Origin: Acidimicrobiales bacterium
GTDB taxonomy: Bacteria > Actinomycetota > Acidimicrobiia > Acidimicrobiales > RAAP-2
Length of the DNA stretch: 5,971 nt
Assembly: GCA_030044045.1 (NCBI GenBank)
Contig: JASHWO010000038.1
Span: 1 to 5,971, forward strand
Direction: 5' to 3'
Below are positions 1 to 4,705 of the stretch, in pieces. The notes beneath the pieces are model-generated. The model did no database searches and was not told the origin of the DNA. It saw only the letters and a list, made by a program, of their open reading frames with translations. Made by a program: the position numbers and the translations under genes. Each line of letters begins with the position of its first letter. Positions within the stretch are counted from its first letter, which is position 1.

Positions 1-823
1 GCTCCTCGGTGGTGGGCCGCCGGCTCTCCGGGGTGCCCTCGGGCACCGCCAGGTCGAACCCGGTAGCGGCCCGCACCTCGTCCGGCGTGACGCCGGGGTG
101 CAGGGAGCGCACCCGCAACACGTGCTCGGTGTTCTCGAAGTCGAACACGCCGAGGTTCGTCACCACCACCCGTACGTCGTGGTAGCGGGTGGCGCCCGGT
201 CCGGCCGCTGCCGCCCGCTCGTAGCCCACGCCGCAGACCACGTCGACCTGGGCCACCAGGCTGCGGGGCGAGTGGTCGGGCACCCAGTAGCTAGTGGGGT
301 GGTTGACCGAGTTCCCGGGGGCGCCCCGCACCCCGACGAGCTGGGCCCGGGGGCGGTCCCAGTCGCCGATGGCGGCGATGTTCTGGTTCCCAGTGCGGTC
401 GATCTGGCTGGCCATCATCATCACGTGGCGCCGCCCCGACCACACCACGTCGAACACGGTGCGGTAGGGCATGGTCGCCTCCCGCACCAGATCCTCCAGG
501 GGCGTGCCCAGCGGGGGGGTGCCGGCCATGAGGGCCGCCTCGCCGTCGGTGAGCACCAGGTCGGGGTTGGTGGTGAGCCGGGCCAGCCGGGCCCCCAGGG
601 TGGGGACGGTGCCGAAGGGGCTGGCCAGGATCTCGCCGTCGTGGCGCCAGGCATCGGCGCAGGCCACCACGCACACCTCGGCTCTGGTGATCGGCCCGCC
701 TGGGGCCCCAACCCCAGGCTCCTCCGGTGCGTGGGGCCCCTGCCCCACGCCGACCGTGCTGCCACTCGGCCCGGCGGGGGGGACGTTTCCGCGGGAACGT
801 GTCCGGTGGTCACCGGCGCTCAC
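1..823 (-). CDS. ipdB: IpdB, beta subunit of the steroid ring C-opening COCHEA-CoA hydrolase (3' end outside window)
   Basis: Family I CoA-transferase-fold beta subunit. With IpdA it hydrolyses the last steroid ring (ring C) of COCHEA-CoA in the cytosol; this role is known from mycobacterial and rhodococcal IpdAB and is inferred here. The minus frame is open for 274 codons to the window edge. From residue 45 it follows IpdB closely: ITRAEVCVVACADAW, LVLTDGEAALMAGTPPLG (about 90-107), ASQIDRTGNQN (about 138-148), VRGAPGNSVNHPTSYW (165-180) and TNLGVFDF (222-229). Roughly 20 C-terminal residues should lie outside. I chose GTG at 823 because it overlaps the ipdA stop as GTGA, a typical coupled start after a G-rich stretch. 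That start gives a 44-residue Ser/Gly/Pro-rich N-terminus that mycobacterial IpdB, as I recall it, lacks. GTG at 748 is the alternative; the conserved part begins at an ATC codon (691) with no usual start nearby. Identity is firm, the start is uncertain. Confidence 0.9.
   Translation of the reverse strand, partial: MSAGDHRTRSRGNVPPAGPSGSTVGVGQGPHAPEEPGVGAPGGPITRAEVCVVACADAWRHDGEILASPFGTVPTLGARLARLTTNPDLVLTDGEAALMAGTPPLGTPLEDLVREATMPYRTVFDVVWSGRRHVMMMASQIDRTGNQNIAAIGDWDRPRAQLVGVRGAPGNSVNHPTSYWVPDHSPRSLVAQVDVVCGVGYERAAAAGPGATRYHDVRVVVTNLGVFDFENTEHVLRVRSLHPGVTPDEVRAATGFDLAVPEGTPESRRPTTEE
701..716 (-). repeat. GC-rich hairpin repeat, copy B, in the ipdB 5' region
   Basis: On the minus strand TGGGG-TT-GGGGCCCCA. 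With flanking bases, 699-718 forms a stem (CCTGGGG pairing with CCCCAGG). It differs from copy A at two bases only. It lies in the part of ipdB before the conserved protein begins. Confidence 0.6.
732..747 (-). repeat. GC-rich hairpin repeat, copy A, in the ipdB 5' region
   Basis: On the minus strand TGGGG-CA-GGGGCCCCA. The flanked form at 731-748 is a stem of GTGGGGC with GCCCCAC and a 4-base loop. Twenty bases here (733-752) recur exactly, in the opposite orientation, at 5952-5971. Confidence 0.6.
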
Positions 824-1722
824 CGCCCGCCCCCCGCCGATCCCGCCCGGTCGCGCACCGCCGCCTGGTAGCCGGCCTCGTCCGGGTCGAGGTAGCGGGC
901 CCGGAACCCGGCCCAGGTCTCGGGGTCGGCCGCCGACGCCACGTACTCCCGTTGGAAGGGTTCGTCCCGGTCGTAGTCCGGGGGGCAGGCGGTGAAGTGG
1001 GCGCCGCCCGGCGCCTCGGCCACGGCGTCGGTGAGCAGCCGGTGGACGGTCACCGCCGGCAGCGGCCCCTCGGCGGCCAGCCCGCCCTCGGGCACCACCC
1101 GCTCGGCGGTGACGAAGCGCCGGCCGGCGGCCGCACCCAGGAACAGCTCGTCGAAGAAGCGGTCGGGTCCCAGGAACTGGGCGTTGCCGGCGGTGTCGGC
1201 CCGGTTGGCGTGGACCAGGGCCGCGTCCAGGCGCAGGGCCGGCGCGGCCACGAAGTCGGCGTCCACGTCCTCGGGGTCGGCGAAGGGCCCGTCCCGGTAG
1301 GGGGAGCGCACCGTGCGCAGGTCGGGGCAGTGCTGCAACACGTCGGACCCGAGCCCGGCCCGGGTGGGCAGGAAGGGCACCCGCCAGGCCGCCGCCTGCA
1401 GGCCGGCGAAGAGCATGCCCTCGTCCAGCTCGAGCAGCGATACCCGGCCCTGCTGCCGGGCCGTCCGCCAGTGCGGGTCGAGGGCCACCGAGTCCAGGGT
1501 GACGAAGCCGCAGACCACCCGGCGCACCTTGCCGGCGGCGCAGAGCAGGCCCACGTCGGGGCCGCCGTAGGCCACCACGGTCAGGTCCTCCAGGTCCGAG
1601 CGGCAGATGGCCCGCACCAGCGCCATCGGCTTGCGCCGGGACCCCCAGCCACCGATGCCCACGGTCATGCCGGAGCGGAGCTGGCCGACCATCTTCTCCA
1701 CGGTGGTGCGCTTGTCGGCCAC
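820..1722 (-). CDS. ipdA: IpdA, alpha subunit of the steroid ring C-opening COCHEA-CoA hydrolase
   Basis: This 300-residue protein has the CoA-transferase alpha fold and partners IpdB. In mycobacteria the heteromer is a hydrolase that opens the remaining cyclohexenone ring of COCHEA-CoA during cholesterol breakdown. Visible family signatures are the N-terminal LRSGMTVGIGGWGSRRKPMA (15-34), AYGGPDVGLLCAAGKVRRV (51-69), LDEGMLFAGLQAAA (99-112), PFLPTRAGLGSDV (116-128) and EAPGGAHFTACPPDYDRDE near residues 240-255. The acidic DEGM cluster (D100-E101) lies about where the catalytic glutamate of IpdA is reported (near residue 105); that equivalence is my inference. Length and start match the family. 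The GTG start has a strong ribosome binding site overlapping the echA20 stop, and the gene's own TGA overlaps ipdB, so the three genes are almost certainly one translationally coupled operon. Nothing is missing or broken. Confidence 0.95.
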   Translation of the reverse strand: MADKRTTVEKMVGQLRSGMTVGIGGWGSRRKPMALVRAICRSDLEDLTVVAYGGPDVGLLCAAGKVRRVVCGFVTLDSVALDPHWRTARQQGRVSLLELDEGMLFAGLQAAAWRVPFLPTRAGLGSDVLQHCPDLRTVRSPYRDGPFADPEDVDADFVAAPALRLDAALVHANRADTAGNAQFLGPDRFFDELFLGAAAGRRFVTAERVVPEGGLAAEGPLPAVTVHRLLTDAVAEAPGGAHFTACPPDYDRDEPFQREYVASAADPETWAGFRARYLDPDEAGYQAAVRDRAGSAGGGR

Positions 1723-1728
1723 GGCCGG

Positions 1729-1735
1729 CTCCTCA
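1729..1735 (-). promoter_or_regulatory. Ribosome binding site of ipdA, overlapping the echA20 stop
   Basis: On the minus strand TGAGGAG merges the echA20 TGA stop with a strong Shine-Dalgarno sequence, six bases before the ipdA GTG. This fixes the ipdA start and suggests coupled translation. Confidence 0.8.
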
Positions 1736-2512
1736 GCGCCCGGCAGCGGGATCGGGGTGGGGGTGGTCGGGGTCCCGCTTCTCCACGAAGGCCGCCCGTT
1801 GCTCGTCGGCCACCCCCCGCACGTGCAGCTCGTAGGTGAACCCCTGCTCGTAGCGGTAGCTGCGCTTGACGTCCACCGGGTCGATCCCGTTCAGCGACTC
1901 CTTGGCCCGGCGCACGATGACCGGGTGCTTGCCGGCAACGGCCGTCGCCAGCTCCAGCGCAGCCGCCCGCAATGTCGCCCGGGGGACCACCCGGGCCACC
2001 GAGCCGTAGGCCGCCAGCTCGTGGGCCGGCACCGGGGCGGCCGTGTAGACCATCTGGCGCATCCGGTGCTGGGGCACCAGCCGGGCCAGATGGGTGGCGG
2101 CGCCCAGGGCCCCCCGGTCCACCTCGGGCAGGCCGAAGGTGGCGTCGTCGGCGGCCACCACCATGTCGGCGTTGCCGGCCAGCCCGATCCCCCCGCCCAG
2201 GCAGAACCCCTGCACGGCGGCGATCACCGGGACCTCGCAGTCGTAGACGGCGGCGAAGGCGGCGGCGCAGCCGCGGTTCACGCCCACCAGGGCCTCGTCG
2301 CCCCGGGCCTGGATCTCCTTGATGTCCACCCCGGCGCAGAACCCCTTGCCCTCGGCCCGCAGCACCACCACCCGGTTGGACGGCACCCGCCCGGCGGCCA
2401 GCACGGCGTCGGCCAGCGCGAACCAGGTCGCCACGTCGAGGGCGTTGACCGGCGGGTGGTCGATCACCACCTCGGCGATGCCCTCCCCGGCCTGCGACGT
2501 CTCGATGGGCAC
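1733..2512 (-). CDS. echA20: EchA20, crotonase-fold hydrolase opening steroid ring D
   Basis: This 259-residue enoyl-CoA hydratase/isomerase-family protein matches mycobacterial EchA20, which opens ring D of HIEC-CoA to give COCHEA-CoA, the IpdAB substrate. Crotonase features: DHPPVNALD (18-26), first oxyanion-hole segment KGFCAGVDIKE (56-66), second oxyanion-hole segment GFCLGGGIGLAGNAD (102-116), and FGLPEVDRGALGAATHLARLVPQH (126-149). The position matching rat hydratase Glu144 is Gly110, while the Glu164 equivalent is kept as Glu130. Loss of one of the paired hydratase glutamates fits a C-C hydrolase rather than a plain hydratase, and mycobacterial EchA20 shows the same GGGIGL segment. The C-terminus RSYRYEQGFTYEL (about 225-237) also matches. 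The GTG start has GGGAGG six bases upstream. It is first gene of the operon with ipdA and ipdB. An ordinary enoyl-CoA hydratase is unlikely given the neighbours. Confidence 0.93.
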   Translation of the reverse strand: MPIETSQAGEGIAEVVIDHPPVNALDVATWFALADAVLAAGRVPSNRVVVLRAEGKGFCAGVDIKEIQARGDEALVGVNRGCAAAFAAVYDCEVPVIAAVQGFCLGGGIGLAGNADMVVAADDATFGLPEVDRGALGAATHLARLVPQHRMRQMVYTAAPVPAHELAAYGSVARVVPRATLRAAALELATAVAGKHPVIVRRAKESLNGIDPVDVKRSYRYEQGFTYELHVRGVADEQRAAFVEKRDPDHPHPDPAAGR

Positions 2513-2518
2513 GCCCCG

Positions 2519-2524
2519 CCTCCC
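2519..2524 (-). promoter_or_regulatory. Ribosome binding site of echA20
   Basis: GGGAGG on the minus strand, six bases before the GTG at 2512. It supports that start and shows that echA20, unlike the antitoxin and SDR genes, has a conventional leader. Confidence 0.7.
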
Positions 2525-2568
2525 GCGCTACTGTCGTGCTGCTGCTGTGCTGCCTCTGTTGCCCGCGC

Positions 2569-2583
2569 CTGACGCATCGTCAG
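2569..2583. promoter_or_regulatory. Candidate operator upstream of echA20 (CTGACG-3-CGTCAG palindrome)
   Basis: A perfect inverted repeat with 6-bp arms and a 3-bp centre lies in the 108-nt gap between the toxin stop and the echA20 start, with its near edge 56 bases from the start codon. Size and place suit a dimeric repressor such as a TetR- or GntR-family protein. It does not match the CAAG-nn-CTTG core I recall for mycobacterial KstR2, so the regulator is unknown. Steroid-regulon control is inference. Confidence 0.4.
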
Positions 2584-2597
2584 ACAGCGGGAGGAAG

Positions 2598-2628
2598 GCT
2601 ACCAACAGCGCAGGGTTCTGCTACCAAC
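2598..2628. repeat. Two direct copies of GCTACCAAC, 22 bp apart
   Basis: GCTACCAAC occurs at 2598-2606 and 2620-2628 on the plus strand, two helical turns apart. The second copy covers the toxin's last codons and stop (Trp-TAG); the first is between genes, upstream of echA20 on its strand. It could be a trace of a short duplication or paired regulator half-sites. A weak TANNNT box (TAGCCT, minus strand 2601-2596) overlaps the first copy and is the best echA20 -10 candidate I see, without a convincing -35. Confidence 0.45.
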
Positions 2629-3172
2629 CGCCCAATTCTCGCCGGAGGGCGTCGGCCGCCTCGGCCAGCGCCGGGTGCCCGGCGATGTCGTCCACGGAGA
2701 CGACGGACAGGTTCGGCGCCTTCCACAAAGTCGCCACCTGCCACTGCGGGCGGTGGTACGACCAGGACGCGATGCCGGCCCACCGGCCGTCCCGGAAGAC
2801 GTCGGCGGCGATGCGTTGCGTCCTGGGCCGGTTCCTGGTGACCACGTCGGTGGGGCGGATCCCCCGGTCCAGGAGCGCCTGGGCGTCGTCGAGATCCAGG
2901 AGCGGGTGGGCCTCCTCGTCGAACCGGTACGTCGCCAGGCGGCGCACCGATCCGGGCAGGTCGGGGCGGACCAGCATCTCGGGGCGCCAGGATCTCAGGT
3001 GGGCGAACGCCTCGCTGATGGCCACCTCGGGGCCGGCGCCGAGGTAGCGGGCCAGGTAGAGGCCGGGGTTGTCCCAGCGCCCTGCTCCCTGGCGGGGGGA
3101 GACGAACAGCGGGTGGCCGGGGCTGTCTTCCCCGGCGCCCGGGAGATGGGGGAACACCCGATAGAGGAGCAC
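2621..3172 (-). CDS. RES-domain toxin of a type II toxin-antitoxin system
   Basis: This 183-residue RES-family protein is probably an NAD+-degrading toxin like M. tuberculosis MbcT and Pseudomonas Res; the activity is inferred from the family. Visible family features are the N-terminal LLYRVF with Arg5, GAGRWDNPGLYLA (29-41) corresponding to the usual G-RW-x-x-G-x-x-YLA with Arg32, Glu54 in EVAISEAF (49-56), and Ser136 in GIASWSYHRPQW (133-144). These are the Arg, Glu and Ser that name the family. The length is typical for RES toxins and I see no membrane or signal segment. It follows its antitoxin by 18 nt in the same reading frame. The GTG start at 3172 keeps Arg5, but no Shine-Dalgarno is evident, so translation probably depends on ribosomes finishing the antitoxin. 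The start sits in the second copy of a 15-bp tandem duplication. The gene looks intact. Confidence 0.88.
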   Translation of the reverse strand: MLLYRVFPHLPGAGEDSPGHPLFVSPRQGAGRWDNPGLYLARYLGAGPEVAISEAFAHLRSWRPEMLVRPDLPGSVRRLATYRFDEEAHPLLDLDDAQALLDRGIRPTDVVTRNRPRTQRIAADVFRDGRWAGIASWSYHRPQWQVATLWKAPNLSVVSVDDIAGHPALAEAADALRRELGGW

Positions 3173-3195
3173 GGATCAGGGGAGCACGGATCAGG
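3166..3195. repeat. Exact 15-bp tandem duplication across the antitoxin stop / toxin start
   Basis: GGAGCACGGATCAGG occurs twice back to back (3166-3180 and 3181-3195). On the coding (minus) strand each copy carries TGA-TCC-GTG-CTC, a stop followed by a GTG. The upstream copy holds the real antitoxin stop (3193-3191) and a GTG (3187) that meets a TGA three codons later; the downstream copy supplies the toxin start (3172). Without the duplication, antitoxin stop and toxin start would be separated by only three bases. Confidence 0.92.
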
Positions 3196-3601
3196 CGTAG
3201 GCCCCGGACGCCTCCGCGTCGATGGCTTCGAGCACCGGGAGCGGGCCTTCCCGTTCGATCACCTCGAGTGGCGTCGCCCCGTCGAGGAAGCCGTTCGGGG
3301 TACCCAGCCAGTCACGGGCCACCGACTCGTCCCAGACCAGCAGCAGGCGGGCCAGCACGTAGTCGAGGTCGACCAGCCCCGCCGCCACCCGGTCGCTCGG
3401 CGCCTCGGTGCCGGACTTCCAGCGGCTGGGCTGGCTTTTGTTGACCCGGAGCGCTGACGCCACGGCCTGGTTCCCGAGGACCTCGACGACGAAGGTGGTC
3501 CGGCGCCTGGGGTCGTACACCGTCGCGGCGCGTGGGGACACCACGGCGCGCCGGGGGGTCGCAGCCGGTGCCGGCGCCTGCTTCTTGCGGGGAGCGGTCA
3601 T
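3191..3601 (-). CDS. Xre-type antitoxin with ParS/MbcA-like toxin-binding domain, partner of the RES toxin
   Basis: This 136-residue protein probably neutralises the downstream RES toxin and represses its own promoter. It has a basic, flexible N-terminus (MTAPRKKQAPAP and on to about residue 30), a helix-turn-helix region at about 36-70 (VVEVLGNQAVASALRVN followed by QPSRWKSGTEAPS, the usual W-x-x-G-x-x-x-P ending), and a C-terminal toxin-binding domain at about 75-130 (LVDLDYVLARLLLVW, WLGTPNGFLDGATPLEVI, LEAIDAEASGAYA) resembling the ParS/MbcA fold. Order, size and spacing match RES-Xre pairs. The ATG at 3601 is chosen because it begins six bases after a TATACT box inside a palindrome and the domains are complete from there; the frame stays open upstream to 3895, but that would run through the operator. 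It is the only gene here starting with ATG. Translation is probably leaderless. Confidence 0.88.
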   Translation of the reverse strand: MTAPRKKQAPAPAATPRRAVVSPRAATVYDPRRRTTFVVEVLGNQAVASALRVNKSQPSRWKSGTEAPSDRVAAGLVDLDYVLARLLLVWDESVARDWLGTPNGFLDGATPLEVIEREGPLPVLEAIDAEASGAYA

Positions 3602-3607
3602 GGCGCC

Positions 3608-3613
3608 AGTATA
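3608..3613 (-). promoter_or_regulatory. -10 box of a predicted leaderless promoter for the antitoxin-toxin operon
   Basis: TATACT on the minus strand, one base off the TATAAT consensus, ends six bases before the antitoxin ATG. That puts the transcription start at or next to the A of ATG. There is no Shine-Dalgarno upstream, as expected for a leaderless actinobacterial mRNA. No good -35 is seen. Confidence 0.6.
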
Positions 3614-3636
3614 CCCAACGCTGGCGTTGGGTATAC
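3609..3636. promoter_or_regulatory. 28-bp perfect palindrome, likely antitoxin operator
   Basis: GTATACCCAACGC, two centre bases TG, then the exact reverse complement: 13-bp arms with no mismatch. One end overlaps the TATACT -10 box, and the element starts 8 bases from the antitoxin start codon. Binding by the antitoxin (a dimeric Xre-type protein) would block the promoter. The SDR promoter lies about 38 bases beyond the other end, so an effect on that gene is possible. The outer GTATAC and inner CCAACGC may be separate contact blocks. Confidence 0.75.
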
Positions 3637-3673
3637 GCCGCGTCGCTCCAGGACTGCCCGGCCGGGCCACCGG

Positions 3674-3679
3674 TAGGGT
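3674..3679 (+). promoter_or_regulatory. -10 box of a predicted leaderless promoter for the SDR gene
   Basis: TAGGGT (fits TANNNT) ends six bases before the GTG at 3686, the spacing expected for a transcript starting at the start codon. No Shine-Dalgarno precedes the GTG. No convincing -35 is visible. Confidence 0.45.
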
Positions 3680-3685
3680 TGCCCC

Positions 3686-4588
3686 GTGGACGGCCCCGTC
3701 TCTCCGCCATCCGACCCGAGGGCGGTCCCCGACCCCGATGCTGCCCCCGCCCCCGGCACGCCACCCGCCCCCGGGACGGCGTTCGACTTCGCCGGGCAGG
3801 TGGCCGTGGTCACCGGCGGCAGCCGGGGCGTGGGCCGGGCGGTGGCCCGGGCCTTCCTGGCTGCCGGGGCCGAGGTGGTGATCTGCGGCCGGCACCAGCC
3901 CGAGTCGCTGCCCCGGGCGATGGTGGCCACGCCCAGGCAGGAGCAGCAGGGGTCCGGGCGGGAGCAGCAGGAGCGGGCGGCGGTGTTCGTAACCGCCGAC
4001 GTGCGGGAGCCGGACCAGGCCCGGGCGGTGGTGCGGGCGGCGGTCGACCGCTTCGGCCGCCTCGACGTCCTGGTCAACAACGCCGGCGGCTCGCCGGAGG
4101 CCGAGGCAGCCACCGCCTCACCGCGGTTCTTCGCCTCGGTGGTGGCGCTGAACCTCCTGGCCCCCTTCTCCTGCGCCCAAGCAGCGAACGAGGTGCTCCA
4201 GGCCGGCGACGGCGGCTCCATCGTGAACGTGGGCAGCGTGTCCGGGCTCCGGCCCTCGCCCGGCACCGCTGCCTACGGCGCGGCCAAGGCCGGGTTGGTG
4301 CACCTGACCCAGACCCTGGCCGTGGAGTGGGCGCCGAAGGTGCGAGTCAACTGCGTGACCGCCGGCCTGCTCGACTCCGGCGCCGGCCCCGAGCACTACG
4401 GGGGGGCCGGGGGGATGGCCCGGGTGGCCGCCACCGTGCCCCTGGGCCGCATGGGCACGCCGGAGGACGTGGCCGGGCTCTGCCTGTTCCTGGCCTCGCC
4501 GCTGGCCGCCTACGTCACCGGGGCGAACCTGGTGGCCCACGGCGGGGGGGAGTGGCCGGCCTACCAGCGGGCGGCCCGCGGAGGCTGA
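3686..4588 (+). CDS. Short-chain dehydrogenase/reductase (SDR), probably steroid or acyl-CoA linked
   Basis: This 300-residue classical SDR is a cytosolic NAD(P)-dependent oxidoreductase. After a 34-residue Pro/Ala/Asp-rich N-terminal extension, the Rossmann fold starts at FDFAGQVAVVTGG with cofactor motif TGGSRGVG (43-50), then NNAG (131-134), Asn156, catalytic Ser in VGSVSG (Ser184), and Tyr197/Lys201 in YGAAK. The C-terminus AHGGGEWPAY replaces the usual VDGG ending. Arg47 in the glycine motif hints at NADP(H), weakly. It is divergent from the echA20 operon, as are the SDR genes Rv3549c/Rv3548c in M. tuberculosis, so a step in steroid C/D-ring or propionate side-chain breakdown is likely, but the substrate cannot be read from sequence. 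The GTG start is supported by the TAGGGT box six bases upstream; a start nearer the Rossmann fold is the alternative. A Gln/Glu-rich segment with a repeat (84-97) lengthens the loop after the second beta strand. Confidence 0.9.
   Translation: MDGPVSPPSDPRAVPDPDAAPAPGTPPAPGTAFDFAGQVAVVTGGSRGVGRAVARAFLAAGAEVVICGRHQPESLPRAMVATPRQEQQGSGREQQERAAVFVTADVREPDQARAVVRAAVDRFGRLDVLVNNAGGSPEAEAATASPRFFASVVALNLLAPFSCAQAANEVLQAGDGGSIVNVGSVSGLRPSPGTAAYGAAKAGLVHLTQTLAVEWAPKVRVNCVTAGLLDSGAGPEHYGGAGGMARVAATVPLGRMGTPEDVAGLCLFLASPLAAYVTGANLVAHGGGEWPAYQRAARGG
3940..3971 (+). repeat. Short in-frame direct repeat inside the SDR gene
   Basis: GGAGCAGCAGG occurs at 3940-3950 and 3961-3971, a period of 21 bp (seven codons). 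It encodes two EQQ units (residues 86-88 and 93-95) in a surface loop before the TADV strand, so a small in-frame duplication lengthening the loop is likely. Confidence 0.6.
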
Positions 4589-4693
4589 CGACCCGCGCCA
4601 CTCCGCGCCACCCCGCGTCATCGCAGCATGTCGCCGCGGCATCGGGCATGATCTAGCCAGTCGCCCCCGGGTGGATGGTCAGGGGGCGGAGTC

Positions 4694-4700
4694 AGAGGGG
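4694..4700 (+). promoter_or_regulatory. Ribosome binding site of the EAL-domain gene
   Basis: AGAGGGG lies five bases before the GTG at 4706; a second GTG follows at 4709 (eight bases), so the start is certain only to one codon. The rest of the 117-nt gap after the SDR gene (4589-4705) shows short CCGCGCCAC-like repeats but no terminator or promoter I can defend. Confidence 0.55.
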
Positions 4701-4705
4701 TCCAC

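Noticed and set aside
690..755. Possible G-quadruplex from G-tracts in the ipdB 5' region
   Set aside because: The four-G tracts are paired with C-tracts in strong hairpins and the loop between the two clusters is long, so hairpins are the simpler structure.
421..813. Minus-strand frame starting at GTG 813, in a different phase from ipdB
   Set aside because: It overlaps ipdB in the wrong frame, gives Trp/Pro/Arg-rich low-complexity protein and stops early, while the +1 frame carries conserved IpdB sequence.
98..871. Open plus-strand frame of 257 codons antisense to ipdB
   Set aside because: Its His/Gly/Ala-rich translation has no family features and is the shadow of a GC-rich gene. The opposite strand encodes clear IpdB motifs.
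727..1839. 370-codon plus-strand frame antisense to ipdA
   Set aside because: Composition artefact of third-position G/C. ipdA on the other strand matches its family along its whole length.
1607..2572. 321-codon plus-strand frame antisense to echA20
   Set aside because: His/Gly-rich with no recognisable domain; echA20 is unambiguous on the minus strand.
2675..3457. 260-codon plus-strand frame antisense to the toxin and antitoxin
   Set aside because: It spans two real genes and their junction and has no domain features.
3609..3636. The palindrome read as an intrinsic terminator
   Set aside because: It lies between divergent starts rather than after a gene and has no T-run, so an operator is the better reading.
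3602..3895. Upstream extension of the antitoxin frame to 3895
   Set aside because: It would run through the operator and into the SDR gene antisense; the antitoxin is complete from 3601 and has promoter evidence there.
3532..4656. 374-codon plus-strand frame over the SDR gene
   Set aside because: Arg/Gly/Pro-rich out-of-phase shadow of the SDR.
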